Virus record (IMG/VR): IMGVR_UViG_3300042554_000972
Coordinates: 1 to 34,387 of that record
DNA: 34,387 bases
Reading direction: 5' to 3' (one strand)
Source: a virus
Positions 1 to 8,800 of the stretch are shown piece after piece. Numbering within the stretch: position 1 is the first letter of the stretch; each line of letters starts with the position of its first letter. A model generated the notes under the pieces. That model made no database searches, was not told the DNA's origin, and saw nothing but the letters and a program-made list of their open reading frames with translations. A program made the position numbers and the translations under genes.

Positions 1-28
1 GTCATACAAATAAAGCAGACACCTCAGG

Positions 29-271
29 CTAAGGCTTGACCTCAAGTTTGGCGATCCGCTGCTCGATCTGGTTTAACCGACCGAAAACTTCTACGCGATC
101 AGTACGGAAGTCGTCGTGCAGTTGCTGGATCTTTTCAGCAACGCTTTCTACTGCCATCGTCAGCCTGAGCACAGAGTCCCGGCTTTCGCCGCTGCGGCGT
201 GAAACACCTGTATAAGCCATTGCCGCTACAGAGATGCTGGCTCCTGTAACAGCAGCAAGAATCTCAACCAC
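29..271 (-). CDS. Small membrane-anchored coiled-coil protein
   Basis: An 80-residue protein starting at a GTG codon. Residues 2-22 are hydrophobic and small-residue rich (VEILAAVTGASISVAAMAY) and look like one membrane segment or anchor. Residues 28-78 are charged and heptad-like (VAEKIQQL, RLNQIEQRIAKLE), typical of a coiled coil. One membrane segment followed by a coiled coil is common among small phage membrane proteins near lysis genes, but no family is recognised. It is transcribed away from the holin-like gene with only 27 nt between them, so the two promoters must overlap coding sequence. It could be a lysis accessory or a superinfection-type membrane protein; the sequence does not decide. 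Confidence 0.6.
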   Translation of the reverse strand: MVEILAAVTGASISVAAMAYTGVSRRSGESRDSVLRLTMAVESVAEKIQQLHDDFRTDRVEVFGRLNQIEQRIAKLEVKP

Positions 272-298
272 GTTCAGGGCTCTAGCTACGCTCTCATT

Positions 299-547
299 AT
301 GGCAACACCTCGGCGCCGGTCCCCTAACAACACTCGGATTGCCGAGCTGGTCCGGCTGTCGGTGCTCACATGGACCGCAACCTTATTGACTGCCAGCTAT
401 GCCGGTTTGCTGCCTAAAATGGACCCTACCTTTATTGCCAGCATCTTTACCGGCTCGCTGGCTTGGTACGGTATTAGCAAGATGGAACGCGATGAAACAT
501 CGGCTCCTACAGTGAAACCATCGCGTCCACCTGCAAAAAAGCCATGA
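299..547 (+). CDS. Holin-like small membrane protein
   Basis: An 82-residue protein with a basic N terminus (RRR), two probable membrane segments (about residues 19-40, LSVLTWTATLLTASYAGLL, and 44-62, TFIASIFTGSLAWYGIS) and a basic, proline-rich C-terminal tail (KPSRPPAKKP). This topology and size match two-segment holins, which make holes in the inner membrane at the end of infection. No endolysin is next to it, so the role is inferred from shape alone. Its stop overlaps the next start (ATGA at 544-547), implying coupled translation with the exported protein downstream. No clear ribosome-binding site is seen before the ATG. Confidence 0.6.
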   Translation: MATPRRRSPNNTRIAELVRLSVLTWTATLLTASYAGLLPKMDPTFIASIFTGSLAWYGISKMERDETSAPTVKPSRPPAKKP

Positions 548-900
548 AATGGCGTCTTCTGCTGCTGGTCTTGGTGTTTCCCGTTCCGGCAATGGCTCAG
601 TCGGTCACGCCCAACTTCACCCAGGGCAGCATGACCAGCACGACCACCACAACGCAGACCATCAACGAAACGATCCAGACGCAGGTCTTTGGTGGCGCTT
701 ATCGCAGTGTGTCAGCCACCAACGTGACGCCAAGCGGGGACATCAACGCCGCTGGTACTACCTTCAGCGTTACAACCCCTGGCAATACCTACAGCTTGGA
801 AGTGGTAACCCGTGCCGCTGGCATCGTCGAACAAACAGACATCACCCGCACCATTACAACCAACGCCACCACCAACTCGCTGTCTGTCTTCTCGCAGTAG
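544..900 (+). CDS. Exported small protein with signal peptide
   Basis: A 118-residue protein. The first 18-19 residues form a standard signal peptide: KWR, a leucine-rich core (LLLLVLVFPVP) and an AMA cleavage site before QS. The mature part is rich in Thr, Asn and Ser (a run of threonines near residues 32-37, and TRTITTNATTN near the end) with no cysteine, suggesting a small beta-rich exported protein. It overlaps the holin-like gene by 4 nt and runs straight into another exported protein, so these probably act together in the periplasm or envelope during lysis or on the virion. No family was recognised. Confidence 0.65.
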   Translation: MKWRLLLLVLVFPVPAMAQSVTPNFTQGSMTSTTTTTQTINETIQTQVFGGAYRSVSATNVTPSGDINAAGTTFSVTTPGNTYSLEVVTRAAGIVEQTDITRTITTNATTNSLSVFSQ

Positions 901-1406
901 TCCTAGCCTTGCCAGCCAAGGCACAAGACAGCGGCGGCACCACGGCAATCGCTAATCCTGTGGCGACCTCAACCGGCAGCGTGAGTAATCAAGCTGTCCA
1001 GATCAATCAAGGTAGTTACAGCCAACAAGGCTTTGGTGGCGGGCACATTTGCAATAGCGCCACCATGGTGTTCACGCCCTTTTACTTGGGCAACGATATA
1101 TATCAATTAGAAGCGCCTTACACGCGCAACGCTAACTTCGGCGCACAGGTCAGCCTCAGTGTGCCGTTGGACTTTGAAATGGTCAACCTGTGTAAGCAGC
1201 TAGCTAAACGCAAGCTAGAGAAGGAGCGGCTGGACTACGAACTGGTGCGTCTGATCAAATGCACCGAGGTCATGAAGAGTGGTTTTACTTTTGCGCCGGG
1301 ATCGCCGTTTGCAACGATCTGCGGTGACGTTGTGCCAATCGCTGCCGCGCCCAAGACTTCACCGGCTTCCCCCGCATCTTCTGCAACCGTTTTACCGCAA
1401 CGCTAA
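876..1406 (+). CDS. Second exported protein; start codon not identifiable
   Basis: The reading frame from about 876 encodes a hydrophobic stretch ending in an AKA cleavage-like site (LAVCLLAVVLALPAKA before QDS), a good signal peptide core. The mature protein has two Cys in its middle part, a Lys/Glu-rich helix (KQLAKRKLEKERLDYELVRL) and a Ser/Pro/Ala-rich tail. The frame stays open upstream to an ATG at 549, but that part is a His/Arg/Gln-rich shadow of the preceding gene. No ATG or GTG lies in frame near the signal peptide; a TTG at 909 would remove most of it. The start given is therefore approximate. Possibilities are a rare start codon, a -1 frameshift out of the preceding gene, or a sequence error. 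Function is unknown. The 3' end overlaps the oppositely oriented gene at 1285-1875. Confidence 0.5.
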   Translation, partial: LAVCLLAVVLALPAKAQDSGGTTAIANPVATSTGSVSNQAVQINQGSYSQQGFGGGHICNSATMVFTPFYLGNDIYQLEAPYTRNANFGAQVSLSVPLDFEMVNLCKQLAKRKLEKERLDYELVRLIKCTEVMKSGFTFAPGSPFATICGDVVPIAAAPKTSPASPASSATVLPQR

Positions 1407-1875
1407 TCACCGGCTTGAAGAGCGACACCAACCGCTTAAACAATGCTGTCGCACCAAGCGTGGCGGCAACACTGATCACACTGGTGGTTGCTGCGGCGCT
1501 CAAAATCTCCGCCTTTGGCACAGGGATTTGTATTGCGGTGCCCGGTAATGTGATTGTGGTTGTCTCTGCGCTAGTTGGTTGTGCAGGAGCCTCAATCGTT
1601 TTGGCTGGTTCTTTTTCGGGCGACGGCTCCCACGCTGGCGGGGGTTGGATTGCTATTGGCGGTATTGATGCCGGTGTTATGGCTAATGTCGCAGCAGGTT
1701 TCTCAGGAGGTTGCTCCTGGCTCGCGGGTGGTATGCCTACGTCGTTGACCGGGGCGTAGGGATACACCATCGGCGTATAAGAAGGCACCACCGCCCGAGG
1801 TAATTCCAGCCATGGCGCTGGGATCTCAGGCGGATTAGCAAGTGGCAGTGCCGGCAGCAGGACCGGCGGTTGCAT
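1285..1875 (-). CDS. Proline-rich membrane-associated protein
   Basis: A 196-residue protein. Residues 1-100 are unusually rich in Pro, Ala and Glu (PALPLANPPEIPAPW, PPEKPAATLAITPASIPP). Next come a beta-like stretch and a hydrophobic segment around residues 125-160 (AATTSVISVAATLGATALF), then a very basic tail (RQRLAQRHRRS). This suggests an extended linker, a membrane or amphipathic helix and a nucleic-acid- or membrane-binding end. It is the last gene of the leftward operon. Its start overlaps the stop of the 45-residue gene (TAATG at 1873-1877), which supports this start. Its 3' end overlaps the convergent gene by 122 nt. No family is recognised. Confidence 0.65.
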   Translation of the reverse strand: MQPPVLLPALPLANPPEIPAPWLELPRAVVPSYTPMVYPYAPVNDVGIPPASQEQPPEKPAATLAITPASIPPIAIQPPPAWEPSPEKEPAKTIEAPAQPTSAETTTITLPGTAIQIPVPKAEILSAAATTSVISVAATLGATALFKRLVSLFKPVISVAVKRLQKMRGKPVKSWARQRLAQRHRRSLQTAIPAQK

Positions 1876-2012
1876 TAACCCTTACCTTGGCCGCGCATCT
1901 TTTTTCTGCCGTGGTTAGGCAGGCTGTGCTGTCCTTGCCCTTGGCGCGTGCGCTTCGGTTTGCCGGGCGTGTGCTCGACGGTCTTGGCGCCAGTCTTTGC
2001 TTTGACTGCCAT
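1875..2012 (-). CDS. 45-residue basic protein
   Basis: Read directly from the minus strand: ATG at 2012, stop TAA at 1875-1877, 45 residues. It begins MAVKAKTGAKTVEHTPGKPK and ends GRKKMRGQGKG; about a third of its residues are Lys or Arg and it has many Gly and Gln. The start overlaps the upstream stop (TGATG at 2010-2014) and the stop overlaps the next start (TAATG), so it fits perfectly between its neighbours. Small, very basic proteins of this kind are common in phage structural modules, where they may bind DNA or RNA or be packaged; the actual role is unknown. Confidence comes from the two coupled junctions and the skewed composition. Confidence 0.7.
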   Translation of the reverse strand: MAVKAKTGAKTVEHTPGKPKRTRQGQGQHSLPNHGRKKMRGQGKG

Positions 2013-2353
2013 CAGCTAGCCCACGGCACACCAGCAGCCTTAGTGGGATGGCGCTGTTCGTCGATTTGGCCTTGAAGTGCCGCCTGAATTTCGTTGACCT
2101 TTTCTTCGCCGCCAAGGGCTTCCTGCACCCAAGAAACCACAAGCTCCTGCGTTAAATCCGCAAACGGGACGAGGTTTTCGGGGCGCTGGAATCCAATAGA
2201 GCCGTACGCACCAGAGGAGTAGGTGCCGTCATTGGCATTGACGGTGTAGTGGGCGGTAAAAACGAAACCATCTTCGGTTTCGCGTTCCAAGTTGGCAATG
2301 CCCCAAGTGAACACCGTGGTGGGTGCAGCGGGAGCGGAGGCAGCTTTAGGCAT
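2012..2353 (-). CDS. DUF7936-like conserved cyanophage protein
   Basis: A 113-residue protein. After a short Ala/Pro N terminus it has the pattern I associate with a conserved small cyanophage family (DUF7936): an opening beta region (VFTWGIANLERETEDGF), a central stretch (VNANDGTYSSGAYGSIGF), then RPENLVPFADLT and a helix ending in GGEEKVNEIQAALQGQIDEQ. The family has no established biochemical function; members lie among virion genes in cyanophages, so a structural or assembly role is likely. It lies downstream of the fibre gene and shares a TGATG junction with the next gene. The family match is from memory and was not searched. Confidence 0.75.
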   Translation of the reverse strand: MPKAASAPAAPTTVFTWGIANLERETEDGFVFTAHYTVNANDGTYSSGAYGSIGFQRPENLVPFADLTQELVVSWVQEALGGEEKVNEIQAALQGQIDEQRHPTKAAGVPWAS

Positions 2354-2453
2354 GGTGTTAGCTGTTTCTGCTGGAGTTTACTGGAGGTGCAACCTGTTGG
2401 GAATGGCCGGTTGCCCGCCTTTTGAAGGTGATTAGTGAGTAGGACTACGCGCT

Positions 2454-4682
2454 TTAGCAAGCCATCAACACGCAAGGCACGCAGTAGCTGCCGTCGTCGT
2501 AGGTGCAGGTGATGTGAGTGCTGGTCACTTTGGCGACGGTCTTGCTGCGGATGATGTCGTCGTCCTGGGGCTTGGCTGTGCCATCACCAGCGGACATCAG
2601 CAGGTCGCCTCGCTGCACCGTGACACCTTCGGCAATGCGGATGATCATGTCGCCCGTCATACCAACGAAGAAGTCCAACGGACCATCTTCCGAGAGTGAC
2701 GTGGAGACAAACACACCAGCCACATTCGGGTCGCCTTCAACGTCGCTCACTTTGGTTTTGTTGAGCTGTTCATTATCTTCTTCGCCCCACTCGCACATTT
2801 CATCCAAGTTGGACATGACTGTGCCTTTGAGAATACTGGAAGGGTTTTCGTTGTTTGGCAGTTGCGACCAACGCGCAAGGTGACCGCCTCCATATGTGAC
2901 GGTGGTGCCTGAAACGGAGATGGCACCTTCTTGAATTGAGTCTTGGAGGAATTCGACTAAATTCCCGTCATCTGTCAAGCGGTTAACTCGTATTCCTGTT
3001 GCCGCGCTACGGGTACTCCATATGGCTCCGCTGCTTATTTCTGCGCCTACTGCTGTAATTGTACTAGATGTTTTTCCTATTAACGTGGTTCCATCACTAC
3101 TAATCCTCATCCGCTCCGTTGGGCTGCTCGCACCATCTGCGGTAGTGGAGAACACTAGGCGGCCAGGCATATCGTTGGCGCCGGGGGTGCCGTCTACAAG
3201 ACAACGGATTTCAGCGCCGGTAGAATCAGAATCTGTCCCGTCTGCCCCATTAAAACGAATGACTCCTAACTCATCATTTTGCTCAACAATTGTATTTGAC
3301 CCAACAGAAGCCCCCCTAGACTTTCCTAGATGAAGACACCCAGCACTTGTGTTGCTGCTGTTCTGGAAAAGAACAAGCCTTGACCCGGAAGCATTTATTC
3401 CTTCAAATATGCTGGGAGAGAACCCTCCAAGATCACGCGCCGTATTTGTCCCCACCAACAGCCTGCCCGAGCTATCGATGCGGGCTGCTTCACTTCCTCC
3501 TACAGTTATGCCAATAGTATTGGCTGCTGGGCGGAAAAAACCCGTGTCTGGTTCATTGTATACCTGCAATCCCGGCGTTGCTGCGCTATCTGCCAATGAG
3601 GGCCTTAATTGACTTCCACGGATAAGGCCAACAACATCTAGTTCAGACGCTGGTCCAGTAGTGCCAATCCCTACGCGCTTAGAGCTGTCAATATATAAAG
3701 CAGTGCCTAGTGTTCCACTTGTGCGAACATCTAGATGCAATGCGCCGCCGTCTCCGTTGTCTTGTCTTGTGCCGTAGATTTCCGCTGCAGTTACACCCGC
3801 CCAAAACCGGAGCCCCGGTCCCGCTCCATTGATTGTTGTGTCTCCGTAAATACTGCTAATAATTGTTTTTGTCGTTAGTGGATCTCCTGTTGCAGGACCA
3901 ACGCGCATATATTCTTCAGCAGTGGTGCCAGCTACATGTAGCTGGACGGCAGGACTACTAGTCCCCAGACCTACTCGATCAGTCGAAGCATCAACAAAGA
4001 ACAAGTTGGCGTCGGTATCGCCCTCGATGCGGAAATCGTAGTTGGCGCCACCATCATTGAACACCACCTCGCTGGTGCCAAACTCAACACGCTCAACTGC
4101 ATTAGTTGAGATGGCTACTTGATCGGCGCCGGGAGAATAAATACCAGTATTGGGATCGCCTGTAAATGTCAGCGTGGGTGCTGCAGCAGAACCGAGCGGA
4201 TAGCTAAAACGCTCAGAACTGGTCCACGCATCGGTTGAATCAACCCAGTTGATGGTTTTATCGGTCGCACCTTTCAGCGTGATGCCGCCACCGTCGGCGG
4301 TTACATCGGTCGGAACAGCAACATCGCCAAGGATGATATTTTTGTCTTCAATAACAAGGTTGGTGGTGTTGATATTGGTGGTCGTACCGTTGACGGTCAG
4401 GTCGCCTGCAATCGTTACCGCGCCAGCAGAATCAATCAGCAGACGCTGCGTACCGCCGGTGGTCACCGCAACCTGATCGGCGCCGGGGGAATAGATGCCG
4501 GTATTGGGGTCACCGTCAAACGCGATGCCAGGCAGGGCGGCCGTGCCGAGGCTGGCGTTCTTCATCACGTTGGCGATACTGACCTTTTTGGTCACGTCGC
4601 TGGTAACGTCAACGATTGGCAGCACATCCGTATTGACCGGATCTGTGTAAGCCGTCAGGTCGGTGATCTTGGTGGTGGCCAT
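2454..4682 (-). CDS. Repeat-containing tail fibre protein
   Basis: A 742-residue fibre-like protein. The N terminus (TTKITDLTAYTDPVNTDVLPIVDV) is the kind seen in cyanophage fibre proteins. The body has two near-identical repeats (GDPNTGIYSPGADQVA, residues about 58-72 and 176-190), a diverged third copy (EPDTGFFRPAANTIGI), and beta-helix-like GxGT elements (RVGLGTSSP, RVGIGTTGP). The C terminus (from about residue 620) looks like a compact globular domain (VAGVF, GDMIIRIAEGV, GDLLMSAGDG) and ends in a Cys-rich tail (TCTYDDGSYCVPCVLMAC). The likely role is host recognition as part of a trimeric tail fibre; the C-terminal domain may help folding or be cleaved off. It is followed by a 100-nt gap with nothing identifiable. 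Confidence 0.85.
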   Translation of the reverse strand: MATTKITDLTAYTDPVNTDVLPIVDVTSDVTKKVSIANVMKNASLGTAALPGIAFDGDPNTGIYSPGADQVAVTTGGTQRLLIDSAGAVTIAGDLTVNGTTTNINTTNLVIEDKNIILGDVAVPTDVTADGGGITLKGATDKTINWVDSTDAWTSSERFSYPLGSAAAPTLTFTGDPNTGIYSPGADQVAISTNAVERVEFGTSEVVFNDGGANYDFRIEGDTDANLFFVDASTDRVGLGTSSPAVQLHVAGTTAEEYMRVGPATGDPLTTKTIISSIYGDTTINGAGPGLRFWAGVTAAEIYGTRQDNGDGGALHLDVRTSGTLGTALYIDSSKRVGIGTTGPASELDVVGLIRGSQLRPSLADSAATPGLQVYNEPDTGFFRPAANTIGITVGGSEAARIDSSGRLLVGTNTARDLGGFSPSIFEGINASGSRLVLFQNSSNTSAGCLHLGKSRGASVGSNTIVEQNDELGVIRFNGADGTDSDSTGAEIRCLVDGTPGANDMPGRLVFSTTADGASSPTERMRISSDGTTLIGKTSSTITAVGAEISSGAIWSTRSAATGIRVNRLTDDGNLVEFLQDSIQEGAISVSGTTVTYGGGHLARWSQLPNNENPSSILKGTVMSNLDEMCEWGEEDNEQLNKTKVSDVEGDPNVAGVFVSTSLSEDGPLDFFVGMTGDMIIRIAEGVTVQRGDLLMSAGDGTAKPQDDDIIRSKTVAKVTSTHITCTYDDGSYCVPCVLMAC

Positions 4683-4717
4683 CGTTGATGCTCCGGTAGG
4701 TTGAGTTTAGGCGCGGC

Positions 4718-5809
4718 TCAAGTCTTAATACAAGCCAGCAGCGCAATGTTCCTTGGGCGCGTCTCGGTGTCGCCGGTGCTGTTGGTGGTGAAGGTGTGGT
4801 CGTGAGCGCCGGCACCTTGGGTGCTATCAGGACCAATGTCGTTGGTGGTTGCCAGCGCGTATCGGCCACTTTGGCTATTTACGTTGTTATTGCCAGAAAA
4901 ACGTCCCAGCAAGTGGCTGTGATCACCAACGCCGCTAGTTGTTCCTGTGTGGTTGTGGCTTTGGATTGCGCCAGCCTGCGTAGAGCCAAAGGTTCGGCCA
5001 CTGTCAACACCGCGTCCGTCGTCCCACCCACGGGCAAATTCACCACGCAGATCTGGCACGTTAAATGTGGTGGAGCCATCACCCGAGCCAAATGTGGTGC
5101 CAATGGCGCTAAACAACGTGGCGTAAGTTGTGCGGCTGATTGCTGCACCGTTGGCCTTCAGATAGCCGGTTGGTGCAGTGTTGCGTGCGCTCCAGATGAT
5201 GGTGCCAGCAGGAGTCATGTCCTGTGGCGTGATGGATGCAACCTGCGTATCGACATAGCCCTTGTTGGCGGCCATGTTTGTCGTGCTGGGGTTGCCCACC
5301 AGCGTCAGGTTGCCGGTCATCGTCCCACCAGCCAGAGCTAGGTAGGTGCTGGCTGCAGTGGTGATCTGTAGGTAGCGGCCATCGGCAAAGGTCTGGTCGA
5401 TACCGTCAGGATCCACGCGCACCCAGTTGGTGCCGTCCCACATCTTCAGTTCGTCTGGCGTCTGCGCTGTGTCTTGCCACAACTGACCCAGTGCTGGACT
5501 ACCCGGTGCGCTGGCCGAAGGATTGGTGATGATCGACGCGCCGGGCTGGAACGAGACGATGGTGAACGTGGCGCCATTCCAAACCTTGAGCAACGGCGGG
5601 TTGCTGCTGGTATCGACCCAAAGTTGACCGTTGGCAGGGGTGGAAGGCTGCGTCGGTCCAACGCTTGTACCAAGCAAACCCAGTGCCAGTGCAAGGTTGT
5701 TGGCCGTGATGCGCCGAGTCTGGGAGCCACTGACGCTGGAAAATGGCAGGAGATCCGCGCTGGCAATCGCTGTTGCGGCGGGTAACTGGGAGATCCGTAA
5801 GCCAGCCAT
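4718..5809 (-). CDS. Tail collar-domain fibre protein
   Basis: A 363-residue protein. The N terminus (LRISQLPAATAIASADLLPFSS) resembles phage fibre attachment ends. Two related blocks follow (TPANGQLWVDTSSNPPLLKVWNGATF and APGSPALGQLWQDTAQTPDELKMWDGTNW), each ending in a KxWxG/D strand. The phage tail-collar domain runs from about residue 203: GTIIWSARNTAPTGYLKANG, then FNVPDLRGEFARGWDDGRG, then a His-rich SHNHTG. In known collar proteins His-x-His motifs bind metal in the trimer. The gene lies one base downstream of J, so it is probably a tail-tip-attached fibre. Its C-terminal end (ETRPRNIALLACIKT) matches the usual end of collar proteins. Confidence 0.9.
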   Translation of the reverse strand: MAGLRISQLPAATAIASADLLPFSSVSGSQTRRITANNLALALGLLGTSVGPTQPSTPANGQLWVDTSSNPPLLKVWNGATFTIVSFQPGASIITNPSASAPGSPALGQLWQDTAQTPDELKMWDGTNWVRVDPDGIDQTFADGRYLQITTAASTYLALAGGTMTGNLTLVGNPSTTNMAANKGYVDTQVASITPQDMTPAGTIIWSARNTAPTGYLKANGAAISRTTYATLFSAIGTTFGSGDGSTTFNVPDLRGEFARGWDDGRGVDSGRTFGSTQAGAIQSHNHTGTTSGVGDHSHLLGRFSGNNNVNSQSGRYALATTNDIGPDSTQGAGAHDHTFTTNSTGDTETRPRNIALLACIKT

Positions 5810-5810
5810 C

Positions 5811-8800
5811 TCAGTACCCCACCACAGTGATGTCGATCAGTCCAGCCACTGCTGTACCAGAGCTATTGACGCACTTCACTGTAACGCTGCTGGTGGTCTT
5901 AGACAGAACAATGGCGTTGATGGCGCCGGTTCCGGTGTCCTGCAGCGTGACCTGAACGGACTTGACGGCGCGGAATGGTTTGGTCAGCGGGATGGCAGTT
6001 CCAGCTCCACTGCTGCTGATGGCTACATCATTTTGGGATTCGATCACATCGGGGTAATCCAGCTCAAAACAGATGCCCGTGATGGCGCCAGGTGATTCCC
6101 CATCCTTGCTGCGAATCAATGTTTGGACTTGGTACACATCTTCGATTAGGCGCTCATACGGCGCATAGGGGTGCAGGATGCCAGAAGATTCACCAGACAG
6201 AACACCAGCGCCGTAGGTACGTTGCTCGGCAAAAATCTGATCGTCGTTTTCTTGGAAAATATCATCGTCGTTTTCTTGGAACAGAACAGTATCCGCGCCA
6301 GCCAACGCGCCAATGCTGTGCTGGTAGGTGGCCTCAGCGGTGGTGGTGATCAGGATGGCGCTTTCAAGGAAGTTGTTATCGAAGTTCCAGCGGTAGTAAC
6401 CATCAACGGCGGGGTCGGTTTGCTGGACGCTGTAGACGCCGGTATTGCCGGTGATGTAGGCGCCGCTTTGGGTGGTTAGGTAGGTGCCGCTTTGCGTGAT
6501 GAGCCAGTAGTTATCGGTGACTTGAGCGTTGACGTAGCTGCCCGGCCAAGTGGTGTCATCAATGCATTCGTCGTAGACGGCGTTGCTGATCGGCGGGGCG
6601 CCAACGTTGAGCAGGATGGTGGCGGGAGTGTCGCTGCGCCATTGGGTGGCGTCCACCGATTTGACCATCACGGTCCATTCGTCGGTGTCGAACAGGCTGG
6701 TCTCAAACCACTGCTGTGCGGCGGTCACACCACCGGAATACAACTCAATCCCCTGTTCCCATGTAGTTGCGGGATTGCTGTCGATCAGGCCGCCTTGCTT
6801 GTAGCGGACTTCATACGACACCACATCGGACACCACGCCTTGGTCCCAGCTTCCGTAGAGGCTGCGGGGTAGTTGCCAGCTAAAACGCTTCTGGCCGCTG
6901 TTCGTGTTTTCAACGACGGTGAACAGGTTGGGCGTTGGCGGCACGATCTCTTCGCGCTCCACGGTGTCGTACAGATAATCGGTTGGGTTCTCACCGAAGA
7001 TGGCACTGGTGAAGGCAACGCGAATCTCCCAGTCGCCGGGGGCGTGGAACGCGATGGTGTAGTAGCCGGTGAGCGGAATGTCGCTAAGGAAATACCAGCC
7101 ATCGGCGGCGGGTTCCTTGACGCCCGGAATGACGGTTGGAACGTTGGTTGGAAATGCCCAGCAGAGGTAACCCGTGACGCGCTCCGGAATTGGACAGGTG
7201 CCAGCGTCAACAATCAGAAGCTGGGTGCCATCGGGTTGGTTCTGGTGGCGGATGACGCCGTTGAAGGCCGGATCGGAGAGGTCGGGGATTGCTGGATAGC
7301 CCACCACGCCAGCGGTGGCAAAGTCGGATTGCTTGCCGAGGCGGTCAATCGTGGCAACGCGAAACTCGTAGGTGTCGCCGAAGACGTGGTTATCAATCGG
7401 CTGCCAGATGTTGGTGGATGAGACCTGCGTAATGTCTGACCATTCGGTGTCACCGATCTGGCGCCACTGATAGCGGTAACCGCGCACCAGCAGATCGTTG
7501 GCGTCGTTGGTTTGGGGTGGTGTCCAGTAGGCGCTGATTTGGTTCTGACCGTTGCGATAAACCAGCTCGGCGTAGACACCAGTGGGCGGTTTGGCGCCAG
7601 ACAGCGTGAAACGATCCTTAGGCGTAGCGACCGGCAGGTTGTTGTCTACATAGCCAAATTTGCTGGCGTTGTATTGGACGGCTTCAACTTGGAAGACCAG
7701 CGGATCAACTTCGCTGATGGCAATGATCTTGTACAGCGCGGCTTCAAGGCTCTGCCACTCCAGCACCCACAACGCACCAACCTGAGTATCAACAATGCCG
7801 TTGCAGCGGATGACCGTGAAGGCGTCATCGTCTTGGACGACATAACCCACCAGCTCGTCGCCACCTTGGGTGATCAGAAGGTCAAGGTTTTGGGCGCCGA
7901 TGTTGTTGAGTTGGCTGGCACCCGCGAGGTTGGAATAATCAACAACGTTGAGAACCTGCAGCTTCGGCTGAGTAGTGATCGTGCCGTCGGGGTTGGTGGT
8001 CTTCTGCCCGTCGGGGATAACCAGTGTCAGCGTGTAGGTGTTGGCGGGGCTGAGGTTGAGAACAGCGTCAAGCGTGATGCGGTTGTTTTCGGCGTCGATG
8101 GCACGGACGCGACCGCCAAGGCGTTGACCTTGTTTCAGCGGGTCGGCAATCTGGATGACTTCACCGATGCTGGCGGCAAGACCTTCTGCGCCAATGCGGA
8201 AGCTGACTTTCTCGGTCTCGTAGCGGTTGCTAAATAGCGTGTGCTTTGCCGCCCGTAGTGCTTGACCGCGTGAAGTGACGCCCAGCAGGCGAAGGTCGAT
8301 GGGGTTGTAGCCAAAACGCTCCAGCAGGGTGTCATCCTGCAGATACTCGGTGACGCTGGAATAGGACTGATTAGGGTCGTCCCAGTTGGCTAGAACAACG
8401 GATTTACGGGCGGTTTTGGCGGTGCCGTTGTAGGTGAAGCAGGGCGATGTAACGACGCCGTTGTCGTCAACCTCTTGGATGACGTTGGCTTCGCTGAACT
8501 GTTGAACAGGGATCTGGGCGCGATCTTGCGTCAGGTAGAGCTTGCCTTGGCTGTAGTAGACCAAGCCACGGAAACAGGACGCCAGTGCGTTGAGAACTTC
8601 GTAGACGCTGCCGGGGTTCTGAAGGTAGACGTTGCAGGTGAAGCGTGGTTCGTATCCGCCTTCGCCGTTAGGAACTTGTTCGTCGCAGTATTGGCTGACG
8701 GTGTACAGATACCAAGGGTCGATTGCGATGGTCGGCATGTACCGAGCGCACCCGAAACGGGGGTTTAGCACAATGTCGCGGAAGATCCAAGCGGGGTTGT

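Noticed and set aside
1-28. ATG at 5-3 on the minus strand at the left edge
   Set aside because: Only two bases follow inside the window; nothing can be supported.
549-875. Upstream half of the long open frame 549-1406
   Set aside because: His/Arg/Gln-rich and out of phase with the signal-peptide gene at 544-900; reads as a shadow.
1415-1759. Hydrophobic plus-strand frame of 114 codons
   Set aside because: Exactly opposite the proline-rich gene; Gly/Ala/Val runs are what the complement of Pro/Ala codons gives. No junction or ribosome-binding support.
4796-5341. 181-codon plus-strand frame
   Set aside because: Antisense of the collar fibre gene; Cys/Val-rich shadow composition.
7512-8237. 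241-codon plus-strand frame
   Set aside because: Antisense of J; no family features or starts with coupling.
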